Of a DNA stretch of 5,978 nucleotides, positions 1 to 5,978 are shown in pieces. Numbering within the stretch: the first letter of the stretch is position 1; each line of letters begins with the position of its first letter. The translations under genes and the position numbers were made by a program. This DNA is from Myxococcota bacterium (GTDB lineage Bacteria > Myxococcota > Polyangia > GCA-2747355 > JAKLHH01). The notes beneath the pieces are model-generated. The model was not told the origin of the DNA and ran no database searches. It was given only the letters and a program-made list of their open reading frames with translations. The stretch is from the NCBI GenBank assembly GCA_022710245.1, contig JAKLHH010000516.1, positions 1-5,978 of the forward strand. Direction: 5' to 3'.

Positions 1-859
1 GCGCCGCCACCGCGCGCGCGATGGCGTTCGACGCGCTCGACTGCACGGCGCCCAGCCGGGGGAGCCGCTCGATCAGCCCCAGGTCGCGCAGGTCACGGAA
101 GCCGCGGTGGATCCCGCTGAGGATGTTGCCGTCACCGACGGAGACGAAGACCCAGTCCGGAGCCCGCCCGCCGAGCTGCTCCCAGAGCTCGAGGGCGCAG
201 GTCTTCTTGCCCTCGCGCGTGAGCGGGTTGAACCCCGTCGAGCGGCTGTACCAGCCGAAGTGCGCGCCCACCTGCAGGCTCAGATCGAAGGCCTGGTCGT
301 AGGTCCCCTCGACGGGGATGACGCGCGCCCCGAAGGCCACCAGCTGAGCGACCTTGGCGGGCGGCGCCGCCGCGGGCACGAAGATGACGCAGGGGAGCCC
401 GACGCTGGCGGCCAGGCAGGCCATCGAGGAGCCCGCGTTGCCCGTCGAGGCCCCGACCACGGTGCCAACCCCCGCCTGCCGCGCCCCGAGCAGCACCACG
501 GCGCTCGCGCGGTCCTTCAGCGACCCGCTCGGGTTCCTGCCCTCGTCCTTGAGGAGCAGCCGCCCGTGCCCGATCGCGCGGCCGAGGCGCTCGGCGCGCG
601 CCAGCGGGGTCCAGCCGATCTCGAGGGGCGGCCGGCCTGCGAGCTCGGCGACCGGCAGCAGCGGCGCGTAGCGCCAGATCGAGCGGTCCGGGTTCGCGGC
701 CAGGCGCTCCCGGGTGAGCTCACCGCGCACCCGCGCCAGGTCGTAGACCAGCTCCAGGTTGGCGCCGCAGCGCTGGCAGACGGTCGCCGCCGGGGCGAAC
801 GGACGCTCGTCGGCGCAGACCAGGCAGCGGGTGCCGAGGACGTTCCGGATGGCGTTCAT
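1..859 (-). CDS. Threonine synthase-like PLP-dependent enzyme with zinc ribbon (partial, C-terminus beyond left edge)
   Basis: Reading the minus strand from the ATG at 859 gives 286 codons without a stop, running off the window. Residues 12-15 (CLVC) and 28-31 (CQRC) form a CxxC...CxxC zinc-ribbon, as in many threonine synthases. The PLP domain follows: GSLKDR has the predicted Schiff-base lysine at K115, STGNAG at 138-143 is the phosphate-binding loop, and VSVGDGNILSG at about 240-249 matches the glycine-rich segment before the C-terminal part. Classical threonine synthase converts O-phosphohomoserine to threonine in the cytoplasm. The start is supported by a GGAG Shine-Dalgarno six bases upstream, and the gene follows the dehydrogenase by 24 bases, so it is probably cotranscribed. 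It has SLKDR where classical enzymes usually have SFKDR, and no hom or thrB gene is visible. A related beta-replacing or beta-eliminating fold-type II enzyme is possible. I am sure of the superfamily and only moderately sure of the substrate. Confidence 0.85.
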   Translation of the reverse strand, partial: MNAIRNVLGTRCLVCADERPFAPAATVCQRCGANLELVYDLARVRGELTRERLAANPDRSIWRYAPLLPVAELAGRPPLEIGWTPLARAERLGRAIGHGRLLLKDEGRNPSGSLKDRASAVVLLGARQAGVGTVVGASTGNAGSSMACLAASVGLPCVIFVPAAAPPAKVAQLVAFGARVIPVEGTYDQAFDLSLQVGAHFGWYSRSTGFNPLTREGKKTCALELWEQLGGRAPDWVFVSVGDGNILSGIHRGFRDLRDLGLIERLPRLGAVQSSASNAIARAVAA

Positions 860-883
860 GGCTCACTCCATCGAGGCGGGCGG

Positions 884-2044
884 TCAGAGGGCGTCGCGCA
901 GCGTCGCCTCGAGCTGCTCGTCGCTGAGCTCCACCGGGTTCCCGCGCATGCTGGAGCCGCGCGCCCCGGCGACCAGGCGCGGCAGATCCGCCTCGCTGAC
1001 GCCGAGCGCGCGCAGGCGCGGGATGCCGAGCACGCGCTGCAGGTGCTGGATCATGCTGAGGCCGGCGTCGATGCACGAGGTCGCGTCGGTGAAGCGATGC
1101 CCGGTGAACGCCTCGGAGAGCTTGACGAAGCGCTCCCGCAATCGCTCGCGCCCCGCGGTGGTGCCGAACGCCGCCTCCATGTTGCGGCGCAGGACCTGGG
1201 GGAGCAGCGCCGCGCAGGCGACCCCGTGCGGGATGGGGAAGAGCGCGCCGAGCGGCGAGGCGAAGCCGTGCACCGCGCCGAGCCCGGCGTTGGCGAGGCA
1301 GATCCCGCCGAGCAGCGCGGCGAGCGCCATCCCCTCGCGGGCCACCGGATCCTCCGGGGTCTTGAAGGCGCGCTCGAGACAGCGACCCGCCGCCCTGATC
1401 CCCTCGAGCGCGAGCCCGTCGGTGAGCGGGGAGGCGCCGCGCGAGATGTAGGCCTCGCAGAGCTGCGTCAGCGCGTCCATGCCGCAGGCCGCGGTGACCG
1501 CCGGCGGGGTGCCATGCGTGAGGACCGGGTCCACCAGGGCGACGCGCGGGATGAGGAGCGGGCTGCGGATGCTCTTCTTGTAGCCGGGGCCGCTGATCAC
1601 CGCGTTCCTGGTCACCTCGCTGCCGGTGCCCGCGGTGGTCGGCGCGGCGATCATGGGGGCGGCGGGGCGCTCGAGCTGGCGACCGCTCCCCACGCCCTCC
1701 AGGTACTCGAGGAGCGAGCCGCCGTTCGTCAGCATCCCGGCCGCCGCCTTGCCGCAGTCGAGGACGCTGCCCCCGCCTACGGCGACGACCACATCACAGC
1801 GGCCGTCCCGCGCCGCCTGCACCGCGTGGTCCACGTCCTCCACCGTCGGCTCGCGCGCGCAGCGCACCTCGGCGCCCACCGGGACGAGCCGTCGCAGCCG
1901 GGCCGCGAGCCCGCTCGCCTCCGCCGAGGCCCCACCGAGGACCAGGAGCGCGCGCGCCCCGTGCGCCGGCACCAGATCGGCGAGCTGACCGACGGTCCCC
2001 GGCCCGAAGATGATCCGCGGCGCCGTGCAGAACTCGAGCTCCAT
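884..2044 (-). CDS. Iron-containing-type (group III) alcohol dehydrogenase with altered metal site
   Basis: This 386-residue protein has the usual length for group III NAD(P)-dependent dehydrogenases such as FucO, which interconvert aldehydes or ketones and alcohols. Visible family marks are the N-terminal RIIFGPGTV segment, the nucleotide-binding GGGSVLD (residues 90-96), PTTAGTGSEVT (135-145), GMDALTQ around residue 190, and HGFASPLG...PHG at 259-274. In FucO the metal is held by Asp196, His200, His263 and His277. The equivalents here are D190, Q194, H259 and H273, so one histidine ligand is glutamine, and the His267 equivalent is S263. The C-terminal SSMRGNP motif followed by a short helix is familiar from a subgroup of these enzymes, as I recall it. 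ATG at 2044 is chosen; an in-frame TTG at 2047 is also possible. Its Shine-Dalgarno overlaps the stop of the upstream LsrG-like gene, which argues for coupled translation. Substrate unknown. Confidence 0.92.
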   Translation of the reverse strand: MELEFCTAPRIIFGPGTVGQLADLVPAHGARALLVLGGASAEASGLAARLRRLVPVGAEVRCAREPTVEDVDHAVQAARDGRCDVVVAVGGGSVLDCGKAAAGMLTNGGSLLEYLEGVGSGRQLERPAAPMIAAPTTAGTGSEVTRNAVISGPGYKKSIRSPLLIPRVALVDPVLTHGTPPAVTAACGMDALTQLCEAYISRGASPLTDGLALEGIRAAGRCLERAFKTPEDPVAREGMALAALLGGICLANAGLGAVHGFASPLGALFPIPHGVACAALLPQVLRRNMEAAFGTTAGRERLRERFVKLSEAFTGHRFTDATSCIDAGLSMIQHLQRVLGIPRLRALGVSEADLPRLVAGARGSSMRGNPVELSDEQLEATLRDAL

Positions 2045-2058
2045 CAAACTTTGTCCTT
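2042..2058 (-). promoter_or_regulatory. Ribosome binding site of the alcohol dehydrogenase, overlapping the upstream stop codon
   Basis: On the minus strand AAGGA lies at 2058-2054 and shares its first A with the TGA stop (2060-2058) of the LsrG-like gene. It lies six bases before a TTG (2047-2045) and nine before the ATG (2044-2042), so spacing alone does not choose between the starts. I prefer ATG as the stronger codon. The layout implies that ribosomes ending the upstream gene reinitiate here. Confidence 0.6.
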
Positions 2059-2393
2059 CATCGCGAAGCGTCCGGAGGGCGCGAGCAGGCGAAGTGCTCG
2101 TCCGCCGGGAAGAGGCTCTGGTGCTTCACCCCCTGGCGGGGCTGCGCCATCCACGGGGCCACCGCCTCGCGCCAGGTGAGGTAGTGAGGAGTCCTCTGGT
2201 GCGCCGCGAACCCCTCCGCGTCGCGGTAGACCTCGTAGAGGAAGAAGCGCCCCGGCTCGCCCTCGGCGCGGAGCACGTCGAAGCGCACGTTGGCGGGCTC
2301 CTGCCGGGTGCCGCGGTGGTTGGCCTCGGTGGCCTTGATGAACTCCTCCTCGTGCCCCGGCTTCACCCAGATGCTCACGCAGACGACGTACAT
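2058..2393 (-). CDS. LsrG-like / antibiotic biosynthesis monooxygenase (ABM) fold protein
   Basis: This small 111-residue cytoplasmic protein has a ferredoxin-like ABM fold. It resembles E. coli LsrG, which processes phosphorylated autoinducer-2. Shared marks in order are VxxGxEEEFI (about 10-19), NHRGTRQE (25-32) with NVRFDVL (35-41), RFFLYEVY (49-56), TPHY (68-71) and MAQPR (82-86). The ends match the family core, with about 15 extra residues after the LFP segment at 94-96. Such proteins usually work as dimers without a cofactor, and their substrates vary widely, from quinone-like monooxygenation to isomerisation of phospho-sugars. No lsrK, lsrF or Lsr transporter is visible, so an autoinducer role is not supported here. 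The ATG at 2393 has an AGGAGG Shine-Dalgarno five bases upstream. The gene lies 48 bases after the 223-residue unknown gene and 13 bases before the dehydrogenase ATG, so it probably acts in the same pathway as the dehydrogenase. Confidence 0.87.
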   Translation of the reverse strand: MYVVCVSIWVKPGHEEEFIKATEANHRGTRQEPANVRFDVLRAEGEPGRFFLYEVYRDAEGFAAHQRTPHYLTWREAVAPWMAQPRQGVKHQSLFPADEHFACSRPPDASR

Positions 2394-2441
2394 GGGCTCC
2401 TCCTCGAGCTCGCCTCGCTCTTTGGCCGCGGAGCGCTGCCT

Positions 2442-3113
2442 CTACAGCACCCGCTCCAGCTCCCCTCGCAGCTCGTCGCGGTCCGGCGCGCCCTCGAGGG
2501 GGACGACGACGCGGAGCGCGCCGTCGGCGAGGGTCACCGCCCGCCCCGCGCCCACCGCGAGGACGACCCGCCGCACCTTGTCGACGAGCGCCGCCCGCCC
2601 CAGCGCGTCCGCGCCGATCGCGAGGAGCGCGGGCTCCAGCGCCGCGGTGAGCTCGCCGAGCGCGCGCCGCGCGGCGTCGTCCTCGGGCGTCGCCACCCAG
2701 TCGACCTCCGCCGTGGCCGCGGTGCCCGCCGCAGCCAGCCGCGCCCCGAGCTGGGCCAGCCGGCGCTTCAGCTCCAGCCGGGTGGGCGCCGCCGCCTCGC
2801 TCGCCAGCGTCCCGGCCCCGTGGACCGTGATCGCCTCGATGGAGGCGAGGGGCAGGTAGACGGCGTCGAGCTCGACCCGCCGCGGATCCGGGCCGTGGTC
2901 GTGCAGCACCAGCCAGCGGCCAGTCCGCACCTCGTCGCCGAGGCGCAGCACCTCGCCGCTCAGGTCGCGTCCGCTCCGCAGGTGCAGCGTCACGCGTGGC
3001 ACCTGGACCGCCGCGTCGGTCTCCCGTCTCGCCCGCAGCGCGCAGAGCTCGCCGAGGATCTCGTCCAGCGGCCGCGGCTCGAGGCGCAGCAGCGCATCCA
3101 TGCGATGGTCCAT
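2442..3113 (-). CDS. Unknown protein: Sm-like barrel candidate fused to a paralogue of the neighbouring 138-residue protein
   Basis: I do not recognise this 223-residue protein. It has no signal peptide or membrane segment. Residues 38-100 look like a small beta-barrel: VTLHLRSGRDLSGEV (41-55) fits the Sm1 pattern of alternating hydrophobics with L-x-x-G and L-x-G, and YLPLASIEAITV (86-97) could be the closing strands. A helical, alanine- and arginine-rich linker follows (about 112-130). Residues 136-223 then align with residues 35-138 of the next protein upstream: EVDW...PEDD, DALGRAALVDKVRRVVL (169-185), LADGALRV (195-202) and a final DELRGELERVL (213-223). This suggests gene duplication and fusion. 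The ATG at 3113 is preceded by GGAGG four bases away; a second ATG at 3101 is less well placed. The gene starts 31 bases after the 138-residue gene. The Sm-like call is an inference from pattern only; function unknown. Confidence 0.78.
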   Translation of the reverse strand: MDHRMDALLRLEPRPLDEILGELCALRARRETDAAVQVPRVTLHLRSGRDLSGEVLRLGDEVRTGRWLVLHDHGPDPRRVELDAVYLPLASIEAITVHGAGTLASEAAAPTRLELKRRLAQLGARLAAAGTAATAEVDWVATPEDDAARRALGELTAALEPALLAIGADALGRAALVDKVRRVVLAVGAGRAVTLADGALRVVVPLEGAPDRDELRGELERVL

Positions 3114-3144
3114 GCTTCCTCCGTCGGCCGGGGATCGCCCGCGG

Positions 3145-3561
3145 CTAGAGCATGTTCTCGATCAGCCCGCGGAGCTCGTCCTCGCCGAAGAGCTTGTCCG
3201 AGTAGCCGTAGAAGCTCTCCTCCACGATCAGCGTCCCGCCCTCGAGCCTCGCCGCCTTCTCGCCGCTCTGCTCGGCGCTGGCCGCGGTGTTGCGCAAGAT
3301 GATCTTCTGGATCTTGGCCTTCACCGCGTCCTTGCCGAGCTGGTCCTGGCAGACGTGCCTGAAGACGGTGACCAGGAGCCCGGGGCCGTAGCTCTCGTAG
3401 TAGTAGTCGTAGCAGTCGAGGACCGTCTTGTCCTCGGGGAAGCTGGCCAGCTCGATCTCGAGCGGCAGCTCGAAGCCGACCGCCTCGTTGAGCTCCTTCT
3501 GGAAGCGTGGGGCGTGGCTCTCCTTGATCTGCAGGATCCGGCGACGTTCGGCGAGACCCAT
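3145..3561 (-). CDS. Unknown 138-residue protein, first gene of the leftward operon
   Basis: This is a soluble, charged protein of 138 residues with no signal peptide, membrane segment or cofactor motif that I recognise. The N-terminal third is helical and basic ([11 protein letters not shown] at 4-14). The middle has a tyrosine-rich stretch YDYYYESYG (51-59). A likely helix [17 protein letters not shown] follows at 73-89, then a strand LEGGTLIV (106-113) and the C-terminal [11 protein letters not shown] (128-138). From memory it recalls a scattered family of uncharacterised small bacterial proteins, but I cannot verify that. Its C-terminal two thirds match the end of the next gene product, so the two are probably paralogues. 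The open frame extends 55 codons further upstream, but ATG at 3561 has a strong AAGGAG six bases before it and a candidate promoter just upstream, so the short form is chosen. As the promoter-proximal gene it may be the most highly expressed of the operon. Confidence 0.85.
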   Translation of the reverse strand: MGLAERRRILQIKESHAPRFQKELNEAVGFELPLEIELASFPEDKTVLDCYDYYYESYGPGLLVTVFRHVCQDQLGKDAVKAKIQKIILRNTAASAEQSGEKAARLEGGTLIVEESFYGYSDKLFGEDELRGLIENML

Positions 3562-3590
3562 GGTCGACTCCTTCCCTGGCTGGGGCAGAG

Positions 3591-3618
3591 ACGATACCTT
3601 CGCGGCGCGCAAAAGCAA
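3591..3618 (-). promoter_or_regulatory. Candidate sigma-70-type promoter for the leftward operon
   Basis: On the minus strand TTGCTT (3618-3613) and TATCGT (3596-3591) are separated by 16 bases and match the -35 and -10 consensus at 3 and 4 of 6 positions. The predicted start near 3584 would leave a leader of about 23 bases containing the AAGGAG Shine-Dalgarno at 3573-3568. It lies in the least GC-rich stretch of the intergenic region. The match is modest and unproven. Confidence 0.4.
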
Positions 3619-3626
3619 AGCGCCGC
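3602..3626. repeat. Perfect 7-bp inverted repeat in the divergent intergenic region
   Basis: GCGGCGC (3602-3608) and GCGCCGC (3620-3626) are exact inverted copies separated by the A-rich 11-base spacer GCAAAAGCAAA. The element overlaps the -35 hexamer and spacer of the candidate leftward promoter. No T-tract follows on either strand, so it is not a rho-independent terminator. It could be a repressor operator or a chance hairpin in GC-rich DNA. Confidence 0.4.
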
Positions 3627-3664
3627 CGTGTGCAGGGGTGCGCGCAGAATCTCTCCGAAGGTGG

Positions 3665-3693
3665 TGGCGCTCGCCGCCCTCAGCGACTATGCT
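3665..3693 (+). promoter_or_regulatory. Weak candidate promoter for argGH
   Basis: TATGCT at 3688-3693 matches a -10 box at 4 of 6 positions, and the hexamer 17 bases upstream (TGGCGC, 3665-3670) is a poor -35. Initiation near 3700 would give a leader of about 27 bases before the argG ATG, too short for an attenuator or riboswitch. No sequence resembling an ArgR box was found nearby. An activator-dependent or non-sigma-70 promoter is equally possible. Confidence 0.22.
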
Positions 3694-3712
3694 CCGGCCC
3701 CACTTGAACCCC

Positions 3713-3727
3713 GAGGAGGGAAGCAAG

Positions 3728-3730
<3 letters not shown>
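3713..3730 (+). promoter_or_regulatory. Ribosome binding site that fixes the argG start
   Basis: GAGGAGGG at 3713-3720 lies seven bases before ATG 3728. Another in-frame ATG at 3689 would add 13 residues, but it overlaps the candidate -10 box and has no comparable Shine-Dalgarno. The 3728 start also places the PP-loop motif at the family's usual distance from the N-terminus. Confidence 0.8.
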
Positions 3731-4956
<1,226 letters not shown>

Positions 4957-4960
<4 letters not shown>

Positions 4961-5025
4961 CATCGTCGCTCGGCGTGCGCGGCGTCGCCTCGCCCGAGAT
5001 CGCGCCCGCGGTGAGGCGACGATGA
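4957..5025 (+). CDS. Possible 22-residue bridging ORF between argG and argH
   Basis: An ATG at 4957 overlaps the argG stop (ATGA, 4957-4960). It opens a 22-codon frame whose TGA stop (5023-5025) overlaps the argH ATG (ATGA, 5022-5025). GAGGA at 4948-4952 lies four bases before this ATG. The peptide starts MTSSLGVRG and ends with an arginine-rich VRRR; I recognise no family. It could be a translated coupling peptide that carries ribosomes from argG to argH, or a chance open frame, since stops are rare in GC-rich DNA. Confidence 0.3.
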
Positions 5026-5978
5026 GCCGCCTCTGGGACCGCGGGGAGCCGCTCGACCAGCTGGTCCTCCGCTTCACGGTCGGGCGCGATCCCGAGCTCG
5101 ACCTCGCGCTGGTCCCCTACGACGCGCTCGCCAGCGCCGCCCACGCCCACGGCCTGGAGCAGCTCGGTCTGCTCCCGGCCGTGGATCGCGCGGCGCTGGT
5201 CCGCGAGCTCGCCGCGATCGCCGCGGAGGCCCGCGCCGGGCGCTTCGTGATCGCGGCCGCCGACGAGGACTGCCACACGGCGATCGAGGGCCGCCTGACC
5301 GAGCGGCTGGGCGACCTCGGCCGGCGGGTCCACACCGGCCGCAGCCGCAACGATCAGGTGATCGCCGCGCTCCGCCTCTGGGGGCGCGAGGCGGTGGTCG
5401 CCCTGGAGGAGCAGCTCCTCGCCGTCGGGGAGCTCCTCCTCGACCTGGCCGAGCGCCACCGCGAGGTCTCGCTCCCCGGCTACACTCACACGCGCCAGGC
5501 CATGCCGAGCAGCCTCGGTCACCTCTTCGCCGCCCACGCCGAGCTGCTCCTCGACGACCTGCCCTGGCTGCGAGTCGGCCTCGCCCACCTCGACCGCTCC
5601 CCGCTCGGCAGCGCGTCCGGGTTCGGCGTGCCGCTCCCGCTGGCGCGGGAGCACGTGGCCGGCCTGCTTCGCTGCGGGGCGCTGCAGCGGAACACCGTCG
5701 CGGTGCAGAACGACCGCGGCAAGACCGAGCTCCTGGTCCTCGGCGCCGCGCTCGCGCCCGCGCTCGACCTCGCTCGCCTCGCCGCCGATCTGATCTGGTA
5801 CTCGAGCGACGAGCTCGGCTTCGTCCGCCTCGGCGCCTCGGTCACCACCGGCTCCTCGATCATGCCGCAGAAGCGGAACCCGGACGTGCTCGAGCTGATC
5901 CGCGCTGGCGCCGCGAGGCTGCGCGCGCGGCACGGCGAGGTCGGCGCCATCCTCGGCGGGCTCTCCTCCGGCTACCAC
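5022..5978 (+). CDS. argH: Argininosuccinate lyase (partial, C-terminus beyond right edge)
   Basis: The frame is open for 319 codons to the window edge; the family is usually about 450-480 residues, so roughly the last third is missing. The enzyme splits argininosuccinate into arginine and fumarate, the last step of arginine synthesis, as a cytoplasmic homotetramer of the fumarase/aspartase superfamily. Visible marks are LWDRG at the N-terminus, EDCHTAIEGRL (82-92), HTGRSRNDQV (104-113), PGYTHTRQAMPSS (152-164) with the conserved catalytic-region histidine H156, SPLGSASGFG (193-202), and the superfamily signature GSSIMPQKRNPD (277-288) with the catalytic-loop serines 278-279. The ATG at 5022 has GAGG five bases upstream and no alternative in-frame start in the preceding 60 bases. 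By recalled motifs (an FTVG start and a GxRGK-like region, here NDRGKTE at 230-236) it resembles the branch also found in Bacteroidetes. It is probably cotranscribed with argG. Confidence 0.97.
   Translation, partial: MSRLWDRGEPLDQLVLRFTVGRDPELDLALVPYDALASAAHAHGLEQLGLLPAVDRAALVRELAAIAAEARAGRFVIAAADEDCHTAIEGRLTERLGDLGRRVHTGRSRNDQVIAALRLWGREAVVALEEQLLAVGELLLDLAERHREVSLPGYTHTRQAMPSSLGHLFAAHAELLLDDLPWLRVGLAHLDRSPLGSASGFGVPLPLAREHVAGLLRCGALQRNTVAVQNDRGKTELLVLGAALAPALDLARLAADLIWYSSDELGFVRLGASVTTGSSIMPQKRNPDVLELIRAGAARLRARHGEVGAILGGLSSGYH

Noticed and set aside
107..2179. A 690-codon plus-strand open frame across the left operon
   Set aside because: It is antisense to three well-supported genes. 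It is rich in Arg, Ala, Gly and Pro with no family motif, as expected of a shadow frame in GC-rich DNA.
2058..2393. A complete autoinducer-2 processing (lsr) system
   Set aside because: Only the LsrG-like protein is present. No LsrK kinase, LsrF thiolase, LsrR repressor or transporter component is seen, and ABM-fold proteins have many functions.
2394..2441. Short hairpin (CGCTC/GAGCG) between the 223-residue gene and the LsrG-like gene
   Set aside because: A 5-bp stem with a 10-base loop and no T-tract is expected by chance in this composition, and the genes appear cotranscribed.
3602..3626. Inverted repeat as a rho-independent terminator
   Set aside because: No run of T follows the hairpin on either strand, and it lies between divergent starts where no transcript needs to end.
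3562..3726. N-terminal extension of 55 codons for the 138-residue protein
   Set aside because: It would cross the whole intergenic region and both candidate promoters. The ATG at 3561 has a strong AAGGAG, and the extension has no structured look.

Overview
The window is about 6 kb of very GC-rich bacterial DNA (near 70% by eye, with almost every third codon position G or C). It holds two divergent gene clusters around one 166-bp promoter region at about 3562-3727. High GC, tight operon packing and the character of the arginine enzymes suggest a free-living, high-GC proteobacterium-like organism, with Myxococcota / former Deltaproteobacteria as my best guess. No phylogenetic marker in the window settles this. 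There are no rRNA or tRNA genes, no CRISPR array, no insertion sequence and no gene-free stretch longer than 300 bases.

The right side (plus strand, 3728 to the edge) is classical arginine biosynthesis. It has a complete argG (argininosuccinate synthase) followed by the first 319 codons of argH (argininosuccinate lyase), which runs off the window. Together they turn citrulline plus aspartate into arginine plus fumarate. A possible 22-codon open frame bridges the two genes exactly, with an ATGA stop/start overlap at each end.

The left side (minus strand, 3561 down to the edge) is a compact five-gene run with gaps of only 13 to 48 bases, so probably one operon. In transcription order it holds a 138-residue protein of unknown function, a 223-residue protein of unknown function, a small LsrG-like / antibiotic-biosynthesis-monooxygenase (ABM) fold protein, an iron-containing-type alcohol dehydrogenase with an altered metal site, and a zinc-ribbon, PLP-dependent threonine-synthase-like enzyme cut by the left edge.

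The last three genes look like a small metabolic pathway acting on a carbonyl or phosphorylated intermediate, but the substrate cannot be read from the sequence. The most interesting point is that the two unknown proteins appear to be paralogues. The C-terminal half of the 223-residue protein aligns with most of the 138-residue protein, including a near-identical C-terminal end, and carries an added N-terminal Sm-like small beta-barrel candidate. The pair sits at the head of the operon, next to metabolic genes it has no obvious reason to accompany.
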